Source of the DNA: an uncultured Clostridium sp.
GTDB taxonomy: Bacteria > Bacillota > Clostridia > Peptostreptococcales > Peptostreptococcaceae
Reading direction: 5' to 3'
Assembly (NCBI GenBank): GCA_937944945.1
Contig: CALEBD010000048.1
Location: forward strand, 1 to 19,235
Length of the DNA stretch: 19,235 nt
The position numbers were made by a program, and so were the translations under genes. Below are positions 1-7,128 of this stretch, piece after piece. The notes below the pieces were generated by a model. It saw only the letters and a program-made list of their open reading frames with translations. It was not told the origin of the DNA and searched no databases. The first letter of the stretch is position 1. Every line of letters starts with the position of its first letter.

Positions 1-37
1 TCTGAGGACGTACTGTACTAAAACTAGAAATTCTCAT
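1..37 (-). CDS. Start of the next virion gene (partial, 12 codons)
   Basis: An ATG at 37-35 opens a frame running off the left edge, with N-terminus MRISSFSTVRPQ. It lies 22 bases after the stop of the scaffold-like gene and has an A/T-rich leader with no Shine-Dalgarno, like the other starts here. In many tailed phages the gene after the scaffold is the major capsid protein, so that is the leading guess. Twelve residues cannot show it. Confidence 0.5.
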   Translation of the reverse strand, partial: MRISSFSTVRPQ

Positions 38-59
38 ATTGTTTAATTTAATTGTTTAT

Positions 60-1127
60 TTATAATTCGTCATCTCATAATGACGCGATTGATTTATCTG
101 GATTTGATTTATTTTTCTCTTCATTAGTAGGTATTACAGTTGAAGGTTTAGGAGGCTCATTCTTAGGAGCTGCGGGCTTCCTAGTTTCCTTAATTAAACT
201 CTTATAATACTGAGAAATACCTGAAATAGCATCTTTACCAAAGAGACGATACCAAGCGAGCTCTACAAGAACTTGTGGATCATTTAAATCTTTAAAGAAC
301 TGGCTAGCTCCATTTTCATCTTGATCTAGAATATAACTAAAGATCTCTTGTTTATCGTGATCTTCAATTTGTAAACTATCAGATTTTTCATCTTGATAGT
401 CAAGAGAGATTTCATTGAAATTTACTAACTGTTCCTCAAGTGTTGATTTAAATGCGTTATACTGTTCCTCTTGAGCTCTTTGTGCATCTTCTACTGCTTT
501 ATCTTCTTGTGCTTTATATTGGTTTCGAATTGTCTCTACCTTTTTCTTAAATAAGTCTTCATTACTCTTTGCTAAGTCTAAATCTGCTTGAATTTCCTCT
601 TCAGTCATACCTTCAAACTTAGATTTAAGATCGGCAATATACAATTCTTCATCAGAGTAGTCATCTACAGAATAAGCTTTATTAACAGGTCCATTCTGAT
701 TAATGTAGTCTTGTACTGCTTTTTGAGAATAGTATTCAACAACATCTTGAATTGTAAGATTGTTGTTACGAAGGTACTCAATAGTATGAACTTCATCTTC
801 AGTTAAGTCAGGTTTTGCTAATTCATTTAAAATATTTAGTTGTTCTTCCCTATCTAAAGTATTGAAATCTACTTCTTGTTCATTACCTTCTTCATCTTGA
901 TAAATTAATGTTTTTCCATCTCTTAAACCTCTTCCTTTTAAGAATTCACTAAATACATCAAGATCTTTATCTTTTGGTTCAGGATCTGAGTTAGTGTCAT
1001 TAGGGATTGGTTCAGGAGTTGGATCATTTTGGTTATCAGGATTTGTATCTCCTTCGAGATTAGTTTTTGTGTCAGAATCATCTGGTTCTAGCAGATTATC
1101 CCAATGATTTTGTCCGTCGATAATCAT
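60..1127 (-). CDS. Acidic scaffold-like head assembly protein with TGA-encoded Trp near its end
   Basis: The protein is 355 residues. The first ~55 are acidic and rich in Asp, Asn and Pro. The middle (about 130-240) is strongly charged and predicted helical or coiled-coil (runs such as EEEIQADLDLAKS and EDKAVEDAQRAQEEQ). The tail is Pro/Lys-rich and ends SLWDDEL. The last Trp is a TGA codon (77-75); under the standard code the protein would lose WDDEL. The true stop is TAA at 62-60. Composition, length and position just before another gene fit a capsid scaffold, whose C-terminal peptide usually binds the capsid protein. No enzyme motif is seen. It could instead be another internal head protein. 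It has its own promoter at 1180-1211. Confidence 0.8.
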
Positions 1128-1179
1128 AATTCTTATTTTTCCTTATTAATTGATTATTAATGTGTTTTAATATTCGCAG

Positions 1180-1211
1180 CAAATATAATATATAAATTTC
1201 TAATTTCCAAA
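1180..1211 (-). promoter_or_regulatory. Bacteroidota-type promoter of the scaffold-like gene
   Basis: On the minus strand TTTG (1211-1208), exactly 20 bases, then TATATTTG (1187-1180). This matches the known Bacteroides consensus TTTG near -33 and TAnnTTTG near -7. Transcription would start near 1173, giving a leader of about 45 bases before the ATG at 1127. The site lies in the 105-base gap after the preceding gene. Confidence 0.72.
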
Positions 1212-1232
1212 TAAAATAGAATAAATTTTATA

Positions 1233-1565
1233 TTAATTCTCACTTTGAATAGCTTCTACAAAGTCTAAGATATTATCAGTAATAGATCCAGCTTTATCAA
1301 GCTTTTCAATAATTGACTTTAAGAATCCAATTTCACTGTCTGTAAATTCAACTGTTAATAGTTCCTTTTCAGGAGACCACACAATTCTACCATCTTTATT
1401 CTCAATCTTCAATGCTTCGACTTCCTCACTTGAAAAGTCAATCTTTTTCCGAACATTTCTTTTTGAAATCATTTCAGTTACAGAACCTTGCTCAGGAAGA
1501 TTCATCAGTAACATTAATCGAGTAGCTACATTTAAATCAATTTTTTTCATTTTAGTTTTATTCAT
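1233..1565 (-). CDS. Small conserved phage protein of unknown function
   Basis: A protein of 110 residues, or 105 if the second ATG (1550-1548, MKKIDL) is used. The N-terminal part reads KKIDLNVATRLMLLMNLPEQG, then a basic stretch, then an acidic helical C-terminus. From memory, short proteins starting this way with an LLxxLPExG-like motif are common in unrelated phages and have no known role; no search was possible. It stands alone between a terminator and its own promoter upstream and the scaffold promoter downstream, so it is probably expressed separately. It ends at TAA and has one TGG and no TGA. Confidence 0.85.
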   Translation of the reverse strand: MNKTKMKKIDLNVATRLMLLMNLPEQGSVTEMISKRNVRKKIDFSSEEVEALKIENKDGRIVWSPEKELLTVEFTDSEIGFLKSIIEKLDKAGSITDNILDFVEAIQSEN

Positions 1566-1593
1566 ATTAGTTCATATTTTTAATTTGTATTTG

Positions 1594-1625
1594 CAAAGTT
1601 ATAGATTATTTAATAAATAAACAAA
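1594..1625 (-). promoter_or_regulatory. Bacteroidota-type promoter of the 110-residue gene
   Basis: On the minus strand TTTG (1625-1622), exactly 20 bases, then TAACTTTG (1601-1594). Both boxes match the Bacteroides consensus, with the same spacing as the promoter at 1180-1211. The start site would be near 1587, leaving a leader of about 20 bases before the ATG at 1565. It follows directly on the terminator at 1658-1677. Confidence 0.75.
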
Positions 1626-1657
1626 TTTTTATCTAATTTATTGTATATAAACAAAAA

Positions 1658-1677
1658 ATGCCGCATTTCTGCGGCAT
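1658..1677 (-). terminator. Intrinsic terminator after the HExxH gene
   Basis: A perfect 8-bp stem, ATGCCGCA (1658-1665) with TGCGGCAT (1670-1677), and a 4-base loop. Read on the minus strand it is followed by TTTTTTGTTT. It lies 12 bases after the stop of the HExxH gene and ends the head-accessory operon. Confidence 0.85.
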
Positions 1678-1689
1678 ATCTTGTAAAAA

Positions 1690-2136
1690 TTAATCTTTTT
1701 TATCTATTTCTTTTATTTCTATGACTAGCTTTTGACGACAATCATCACATAAAAATCTTTTAGCTATTTTAAACATACTTTGACCAATTTCACCTGTTAA
1801 GTATTGATATTCTTCTCCATATGGTTTAATTTTCAATGCTGAACTAATATGCATTGCTAAATGACCTTTTTCATGATCAAATGTATTTTGAAATTCTTCA
1901 GCAGATGTTGTCAATCCAATAACTACAATGGAACATTTATGTTTGAAGTTTGAATAGGTAATTCCTATATTATATTGGTTACTTCTTAATAAATTTTCTG
2001 CTTTTACAAGTTCAGATCAACTACATCCTATTAGTTCTAATTCTTCTAGAATTTCATCTGTATAATAAGTATCTACTGCATAATATACAGTTACGTGCCA
2101 ATCTCAATCCTCCAAATAAATGTTCTGTACTACCAT
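1690..2136 (-). CDS. Putative HExxH (zincin-like) protein, two TGA Trp codons
   Basis: With TGA=Trp the frame runs from ATG 2136-2134 to TAA 1692-1690, 148 residues. TGA encodes Trp11 and Trp40, and Trp13 beside the first is TGG. Residues 88-92 are HEKGH, followed by LAMHI, which is the HExxH zinc-protease signature on a predicted helix. Cys130 and Cys133 form a CxxC near the end. From memory, similar proteins with HExxH-like motifs occur in Bacteroidota prophages without assigned function. A third zinc ligand cannot be placed, so activity is uncertain. It could be a protease acting in head maturation or on a host protein. It starts one base after the previous stop and is last in its operon. 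Confidence 0.82.
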
Positions 2137-2137
2137 A

Positions 2138-2557
2138 TTAGATCATATCTTCTCACATTATTGGAGTTCCTGAGCCTATGCAGTCTGCATAAAATCTTGT
2201 TAGAGCCTTTCCATCATATCCATCTATATCATCTAAGTAATCTTTAACAAACTGTAATAAATACTGTTCGCTAATAATAGATGATTCAAAAAAATCTGAT
2301 TTGGCCATATGGTATACATACATTACATCGTATCCTACACAATTATCTACTTTTATTCCATAGTTTCTAAACAATTGCTCTAATTCGCTTTTAGGAGTTA
2401 ATGTTACCTCTTCAGGCTTTCCATTAGCTCCTCTTTTGCGCATTTTAGATACAGCTCAATCACATAGCTTTTTATTAAAATGCCATCCGTTTTGTGCCAG
2501 ATATTCTTCCATTCCTGAAGGCATTTTGTCTCTAATATCTAGTCTATCTCTTTTCAT
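2138..2557 (-). CDS. Conserved phage protein of unknown function, two TGA Trp codons
   Basis: A 139-residue protein from ATG 2557-2555 to TAA 2140-2138. The stretch NGWHFNKKLCDWAVSKM near residue 24 carries one TGG and one TGA Trp (2458-2456). A second TGA (2155-2153) encodes the Trp in the C-terminal IMWEDMI. Under the standard code only an internal 96-residue fragment is open. From memory, proteins with a similar GWHFxKKLC stretch are frequent in phages and prophages of gut bacteria, role unknown. No catalytic motif or membrane segment is seen. It begins just after the preceding TAG stop and ends one base before the HExxH gene's ATG, so the genes are probably translationally coupled. Confidence 0.85.
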
Positions 2558-2559
2558 AA

Positions 2560-2769
2560 CTACCGACCTCCACGATATCCAGAACGATAAGATGATCTAT
2601 AACCTGATCGTTCTCCCATCATTTCTTCCATAGCTTTTTCGTATCCGTCTTCATAGCCACATTCGTATGCTTCTCTTTCAGCTTTTTCCATTTTTTCTGA
2701 CTTATCACGCATACCCATTCTGTAGTCCATTTCTCTGTCGCGGCCTTCTCTAATTTCCCACACTCTCAT
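2560..2769 (-). CDS. Short charged peptide with Arg/Ser/Gly/Tyr-rich tail
   Basis: A 69-residue protein from ATG 2769-2767 to TAG 2562-2560. It starts MRVWEIREGRD, continues as a Glu/Lys/Met-rich helix, and ends in short repeats of the kind YRSxYRSGYRGGR. The basic, tyrosine-rich tail could bind nucleic acid or a head protein. The function is unknown. The TAG stop is one of three showing that TAG is not reassigned in this phage. The next ATG follows within a few bases. Confidence 0.78.
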   Translation of the reverse strand: MRVWEIREGRDREMDYRMGMRDKSEKMEKAEREAYECGYEDGYEKAMEEMMGERSGYRSSYRSGYRGGR

Positions 2770-2772
2770 ATA

Positions 2773-3285
2773 TTACTCCTTTTTTAATTGTAACATTAAT
2801 TCTCTATTTAATTCCATTAATTCAGTAATACTTTTAGACATTTCTCCTACTTGATTTTTTAAAGAATTTATTTCAGATTGTTGCTGTTGTTTTTCTGCAA
2901 GTTCTGGATTTAATTCTGTTAAAATGCGATCAAAGCAGGTTATCATTTCTTTGTGGAAATCTACACTACTTATAATGGCTGCACTTTTTTGTTTTAGGCT
3001 GCCAATCTCTGCATTCATCGCTTCTCTACTATCAGATAATACTATATTACTGTTATTAAAATCTGCAATATCTAAATTAGCTGGAATTTTTTGATATGTA
3101 ACGTCTTGGTTATTAACCTTAACGGTAATATCAACAACCATCTCTTGTGGCTGTCCAAACATTGGTTGAATTGGATATTTAGGGACAGGCATTGAAACAC
3201 TTACAACAGAACCAACATCTAAATGTGGAGATGCGTCTTTATATAAAATATATATCTGACTATTTGGCCTTAAGTTTGAAAACAT
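2773..3285 (-). CDS. Head-operon protein with C-terminal coiled coil
   Basis: A 170-residue protein from ATG 3285 to TAA 2773. The N-terminal half (residues 1-95) looks beta-rich and soluble, beginning MFSNLRPNSQIYILYK. The C-terminal part (about 130-170) is a heptad-like coiled coil that starts with a Gln-rich run (EKQQQQSEIN) and ends LMLQLKKE. There is no signal peptide and no Trp. From memory, similar proteins sit beside the Cys-rich membrane protein and the Arg-rich peptide in phages of Bacteroidales. The role is unknown, probably virion-associated or an assembly factor. Confidence 0.85.
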   Translation of the reverse strand: MFSNLRPNSQIYILYKDASPHLDVGSVVSVSMPVPKYPIQPMFGQPQEMVVDITVKVNNQDVTYQKIPANLDIADFNNSNIVLSDSREAMNAEIGSLKQKSAAIISSVDFHKEMITCFDRILTELNPELAEKQQQQSEINSLKNQVGEMSKSITELMELNRELMLQLKKE

Positions 3286-3302
3286 ATATTACAAATTATT
3301 TG

Positions 3303-3746
3303 CTAAGCAGCTGATGCTGCTGGGTTAGTAAACTCTAAAAATCTTATTACGCCCGTACTCTTATTGATATACGCTAGACGTTGGGTATTTCCTTGTACAT
3401 TTGAACCAGTAACGTTAGAACCTTGACTATCTACAACACTGATTTTAGTTTTTCCTGTAGTGTCTCCACTCGATATTGTTGAAGCTCCACTAGGAACTCC
3501 TACTAATACAGGTAAATCTTCGCCACCAGTAGGTGCGTCAGCGTGTATTGTCAACAGTACTATACTCTCACATGGTAATTTACTATATAAACAAGGATTA
3601 ATACCATAATCAACAGAGCTCTCTGTAAGAGCTACTGCATTAGTGGATAACTTATAAATACCTCCAATATCAATTCTTGGAAGTCCTTCATTTCGAACAG
3701 GTACGGGACCTAAATTCCACCAATAAGGATTAATAATATTAATCAT
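3303..3746 (-). CDS. Probable beta-rich structural (head decoration/fibre-like) protein
   Basis: A 147-residue protein from ATG 3746-3744 to TAG 3305-3303. It starts MINIINPYWWNLGPVPVRNE, with both Trp as TGG, has a hydrophobic beta-like core (SIVLLTIHADAP), then a Ser/Thr/Gly-rich segment and an Ala-rich end. Composition and position fit a small decoration or head-fibre protein, but no named family can be assigned from sequence alone. It starts 15 bases after the stop of the Cys-rich protein, in the same operon. Confidence 0.8.
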   Translation of the reverse strand: MINIINPYWWNLGPVPVRNEGLPRIDIGGIYKLSTNAVALTESSVDYGINPCLYSKLPCESIVLLTIHADAPTGGEDLPVLVGVPSGASTISSGDTTGKTKISVVDSQGSNVTGSNVQGNTQRLAYINKSTGVIRFLEFTNPAASAA

Positions 3747-3760
3747 AATCTATATATTTA

Positions 3761-4666
3761 TTAGCAACCACATGAAGTAGTATAAGGATTAACACTAAAG
3801 TTAACAGGCTGACTATAGCTTACAGGAACTAAATTACCCATTGCTGGGATGTAAGGAATAGTTACTGTAGCAGGCTGTTTACACTCTATTGCACCTAGTC
3901 TTGCACTTAAGTCTTGAAGAGCCGCGTTCACGGGAGCAATTGTTTGAGCTTGGAAAGCTTGAATAGCATTTGTTTGATGCTCTTGAGAAAGCTGATTGAT
4001 AAGCGCAGATTTATCCTCACGTAAAGCATCGATTTTGTTCTGCAATTCTCTCATTTCAAGTTGACAAAATTTATCACTAATAAGAGTAGTTTGCTGATCT
4101 ATCTTACTTCCAAGAGTATTAGTTTGGTTCAGAGTAGCTAACTGACCTTCATATCCCTGACGTTCAATAGCTGTACGAACATCGCAGCAGCATGATGCAA
4201 TTTGTGATGCAATCTGGCAATTACCTGCTTGGATAGCATTGATAATTTGCTGTCCACTCATACCTACCTGATTACCTACAGACTGAATCTGACTTTGAAC
4301 TGAATTAATAGCTGACTGTACAGCATTAATATCGCAATTTAATGTAGTAGCTAACTGACTAATTGCATTTCCGTTTCCATTAATAGCTTGTAATAGCATC
4401 TCTCTACCATAATCATTATTAAGCTGGTTACCTAAACCCCCAGCACCATTATTACCAAATCCGTTACCTCCTCAGCCCATAAGGAAGAACAAGAAAATTA
4501 CCCAGATGAACCATCCACCTTCTCCAAAACCATCATTATTACGGCCTTGCATTGCTAATAGAACGTTTGGATCTACACCTCTTTGTGAAAGCATAGGACC
4601 TAAAAGAGATAAAATACCATTGTTACCTGCGCCTTCACCAAACACATAAGTTTTTTCTTCTGCCAT
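3761..4666 (-). CDS. Virion-associated protein: hydrophobic segment, coiled coil and Cys motifs, split by one TGA Trp
   Basis: A 301-residue protein joined across one TGA at 4474-4472 (Trp65). Under the standard code it would be two pieces, 64 and 212 residues. Order: polar N-terminus (1-50), hydrophobic segment WFIWVIFLFFLMGW (about 52-65), Gly/Asn-rich linker (66-88), long helical region with Asn/Gln repeats, SCCCDVRTAIERQ at about 158-170, a coiled coil (ELQNKIDALREDKS), a Pro/Val-rich stretch and a terminal CGC. TGA falls inside the hydrophobic segment between two Gly. From memory, head-associated proteins with a Cys triplet followed by AI and a C-terminal CxC recur in phages of gut Bacteroidota and Firmicutes. 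It is first in the head-accessory operon, with a promoter at 4723-4753. Confidence 0.9.
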
Positions 4667-4707
4667 ATTAAAAAATACTTAAATTGTTAAACATTTTGTT
4701 TTTGTTT

Positions 4708-4719
4708 TGTTGATCAACA
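4708..4719. promoter_or_regulatory. Operator-like palindrome at the head-operon start site
   Basis: TGTTGATCAACA is a perfect 12-base palindrome. It covers the expected transcription start (about 4716) of the promoter at 4723-4753 and lies about 40 bases upstream of the ATG at 4666. A dyad over +1 is a common repressor position. The neighbouring helix-turn-helix gene is a candidate regulator, but this link is inferred only. Confidence 0.4.
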
Positions 4720-4722
4720 GTA

Positions 4723-4753
4723 CAAATTTACAATAGCAAAAGACTAAAACATA
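4723..4753 (-). promoter_or_regulatory. Probable Bacteroidota-type promoter of the head-accessory operon
   Basis: On the minus strand TAAATTTG (4730-4723) matches TAnnTTTG. The upstream box at 19-base spacing is TATG (4753-4750), three of four bases of TTTG. Start expected near 4716, leader about 50 bases. It lies just after the terminator at 4774-4805, where a new transcript has to begin. Confidence 0.55.
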
Positions 4754-4773
4754 ACGTTACTATTAAAATAAAA

Positions 4774-4805
4774 AATCCCCTTAAGTTTCTCAACTTAAGG
4801 GGATT
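4774..4805 (-). terminator. Strong intrinsic terminator after the helix-turn-helix gene
   Basis: A perfect 14-bp stem, AATCCCCTTAAGTT (4774-4787) with its complement (4792-4805), and loop TCTC. On the minus strand it runs into TTTTTATTTTA. It separates the tail block from the head-accessory operon. Confidence 0.92.
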
Positions 4806-4817
4806 ACAAAGATCCAT

Positions 4818-4839
4818 AATTAGTAACTTGTTACTAATT
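4818..4839. repeat. Perfect 10-base inverted repeat over the end of the helix-turn-helix gene
   Basis: AATTAGTAAC (4818-4827), a 2-base spacer, then its exact complement GTTACTAATT (4830-4839). It includes the TAG stop of the helix-turn-helix gene and lies 12 bases before the terminator hairpin. The tiny spacer makes a stable RNA hairpin less likely than a dyad binding site. Confidence 0.55.
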
Positions 4840-5124
4840 GTTTTCTATAAATTTATCTAAGTCTTTCTTATATCAAAACAATTCTTTAAAACCTATTTGT
4901 TTACGACCATTAGGAATCTTCTTTGCCTTAACATAATTGTCAAAAGTCGCTCTACTAACTTTTAAGTATTTACATGCTTGTTACTTGCTAAGTTTTTCAT
5001 TCTTATTAGTTATTCCAGAAAGATATTCAATTACTTCTTCGCACTCTTCTGGACTAAGATTAGAATTACCAGTATCGATATCGTTAACAATTTTTAATAA
5101 AATTTCTCTAATAATCTTTAACAT
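4834..5124 (-). pseudogene. Small helix-turn-helix (excisionase/MerR-like) gene interrupted by an in-frame TAA
   Basis: The frame starts at ATG 5124-5122 (MLKIIREILLKIV) and reaches TAA at 4983-4981 after 47 codons (ending KNEKLSK). The same frame then continues for 48 codons beginning QACKYLKVSRATFDNYV and ending DLDKFIENN before TAG 4836-4834. The second part is a typical winged helix-turn-helix of the DNA-binding excisionase kind: ACxYLxVSRxTFDNYV, a wing with IPNGRK, then a FKELFW-like end whose Trp is TGA (4875-4873). The two parts clearly belong together and the second has no good start codon. TAA occupies a position where Tyr, Lys or Glu would be one base away. It may be a nonsense mutation, an assembly error or a read-through site. 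It is cotranscribed with the tail fibre gene ending at 5127. Confidence 0.72.
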
Positions 5125-5126
5125 AA

Positions 5127-7109
5127 TTAACCATAAATTGCCCCATTAACTAAAACAACGCCTCTAACATAAGTTATACAGTAGCATTTGTAGTTTCCGC
5201 CAGATAAACTATCAATTCCATCCATTTTGTGATAGTTTTCTCCAAAAGTTACATCAACAGTATTCGCTACTAAGATAATAGCATCAGGATTATTTTCTGT
5301 AACATATACTTCAGTTACATTCACAGAGCCACTGCTAGCAAAATACAATCCTGGTTTACCTGGAGTGTCTACAGAAGGTAGTTTTTTTGCATAAATATTA
5401 TCTAAATCAATAGTAGATGCTGAAGATCCTGTATAACTTGTAGTTGAACCTCCTGCAGTAACATTTAATGCACATGGGTTTGGAAGTGTGATAGGAATTT
5501 CAGGTATATCGTTAACATTTGCTGGAGTAAAACCTAATGCTGCAGTTACGGCTCCTTTAGTAACAGCTATATATGCTTGATTTGAACTGTTTAAAACTAA
5601 AGGTAAATTAACCCCTGAAGCAGTAGCTCCAATCTTTATACCTCCAGCTTCTGTTGATGTAGCTATATAATTAAATCTGCCGAAGGCGTTAAATTCAAGG
5701 GAGCTCCCAATGATAAGATCTGAAATATCAGCATCCTGAGCTGATATACCTCCCATAAATGTTTTTTCTCCTGCAAATGACTGATCTCCAGTAGTTACTA
5801 CACCAGATTGTGTAGCAGATGCCACAGGAATAGCATTAAAAGATACAGCAGACATTCCAACTCCAGTCAAAGAACCTGTTGGTCCTGCTGTTGTTCCATT
5901 AGTCCAAGTAAACGTTGTTGGATAATAATTATCTCCAGCCTCTGTAATAAATCCTTGTGAATTGACCCAACTTTGAGTAGCATATCCATTTAAATCAGTC
6001 TTTAATGCCAAATTAGAAAGTGTTTGGCTAGAATTTTTAATGGATTTAGTTCCTGCTCCAATTATAATATAATCTACAGCAAGATTTCCACTAGCCATTA
6101 CATCTCCACCACCCGCTGAACCAATTTTTTCATCAATTTCAGATTGAGAATAAGTTTCAGACTTTGTATAACGATTATTTAATGCTTCAGTAACTACTTT
6201 ATTTTGGACAGGATTAACAGAACTTGTACTTAAAGAAGAATCAACTACAGTTCCATCAGGTATATCAAAATTAAGATCTGATTCATCAACTTTGTCTTTA
6301 TAAGCAAGAGCTCCTGCATCTGTAATTTGAGCTAGAGGATGAGTATGTGCTGCAGGAACATAAGTTTCTGGTTTTCCTGTAACTTTATCTCATGCTATTT
6401 CTTTCTCATCAACATATGACTTTAATGCTAAATTATTAATTAAAATACCTGAATCTTTAACAGTTTTTCCTGGACCATTAGAAGTTATTACTCTATCCGC
6501 AGTAGTAAATGCCTCTGCTGCAATTACATCTCCTGCTCCAAAACCTGTTAACTTATCGTCAACTTCGTCTCTTGTATAATAATTAGAAAGATCAATTTCT
6601 GTATCACCAATCTTCTCTCATTTTCCATCAACAAATACATATTCATCATGTATATCTGGAGCAGAACCAGATTTCTTAACAAGATAAATAATATTTGTCT
6701 CTCCAACACTTGGAAGTTGATCAACAATCTCAATTTGAAGATTAGCTAAATTAGCAATCATTTCTTTTAAGATTCTTCCTTGGTTTGCAGATAATGATTT
6801 ATCAGCAGCAAGAGACTCTAAATTATCTACAATTGAACTTTTTATCTGATTATTAATAGTTGTATGTACATTATCAATAGCTTGTCACACTCCTCCAGAA
6901 GTAATTAAATTTTTACTTCCTTCTGTCGGCTCTTCTTCTATTGAATTAATAACTTTTGGTATATCAGTTAATACTTTAGCATATTCTTCTTTAGTGCCTG
7001 TATACCCATTTTCTTGTGCAATAAGATAAGCATCTTTACCAGGAGCACCAATTGTTCCAGGAAAAATAATCCATTTCTTTTGCTTTTTATCATAAATTTT
7101 TACACTCAT
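5127..7109 (-). CDS. Tail fibre / adhesin-like protein, last of the tail block
   Basis: A 660-residue protein from ATG 7109 to TAA 5127, continuous only with TGA=Trp (codons at 6887, 6620 and 6392, residues about 75, 164 and 240). Order: short N-terminus MSVKIYDKKQKKWIIFPG with a collagen-like GAPGKD; a helical stretch with SANQGRILKEM; a YTRDEVDDK linker near 175-184; an AAHTHPLAQITDAG motif near 253-270; another YTKSETYSQSEID linker; then a beta-rich, Ser/Thr/Gly C-terminal domain ending VNGAIYG. The HxH-type AHTHP motif and YTKxEVD linkers are typical of trimeric phage fibres. The C-terminus resembles that of the neighbouring 780-residue protein, and both share near-identical DNA blocks. 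The role is probably host-surface binding. Confidence 0.9.
5782..5907. repeat. Dispersed DNA repeat, copy 1 (in the 660-residue fibre gene)
   Basis: Two blocks, 5782-5813 (32 bases) and 5863-5907 (45 bases), match 7745-7776 and 7826-7870 in the neighbouring fibre gene base for base. The DNA between them is diverged. The longer block encodes WTNGTTAGPTGSLTG. Identity at silent sites points to recent duplication or conversion. Confidence 0.85.
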
Positions 7110-7128
7110 AATTTATATATTTTTAAGA

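Noticed and set aside
3761..4666. Two separate minus-strand genes (4666-4472 and 4399-3761)
   Set aside because: They are in the same frame and separated only by one TGA and sense codons. With TGA=Trp they form one gene.
2560..4836. TAG also reassigned (to Gln)
   Set aside because: TAG ends three genes at sensible places, each followed closely by a new start or a terminator. No in-frame TAG was seen in the genes read through.
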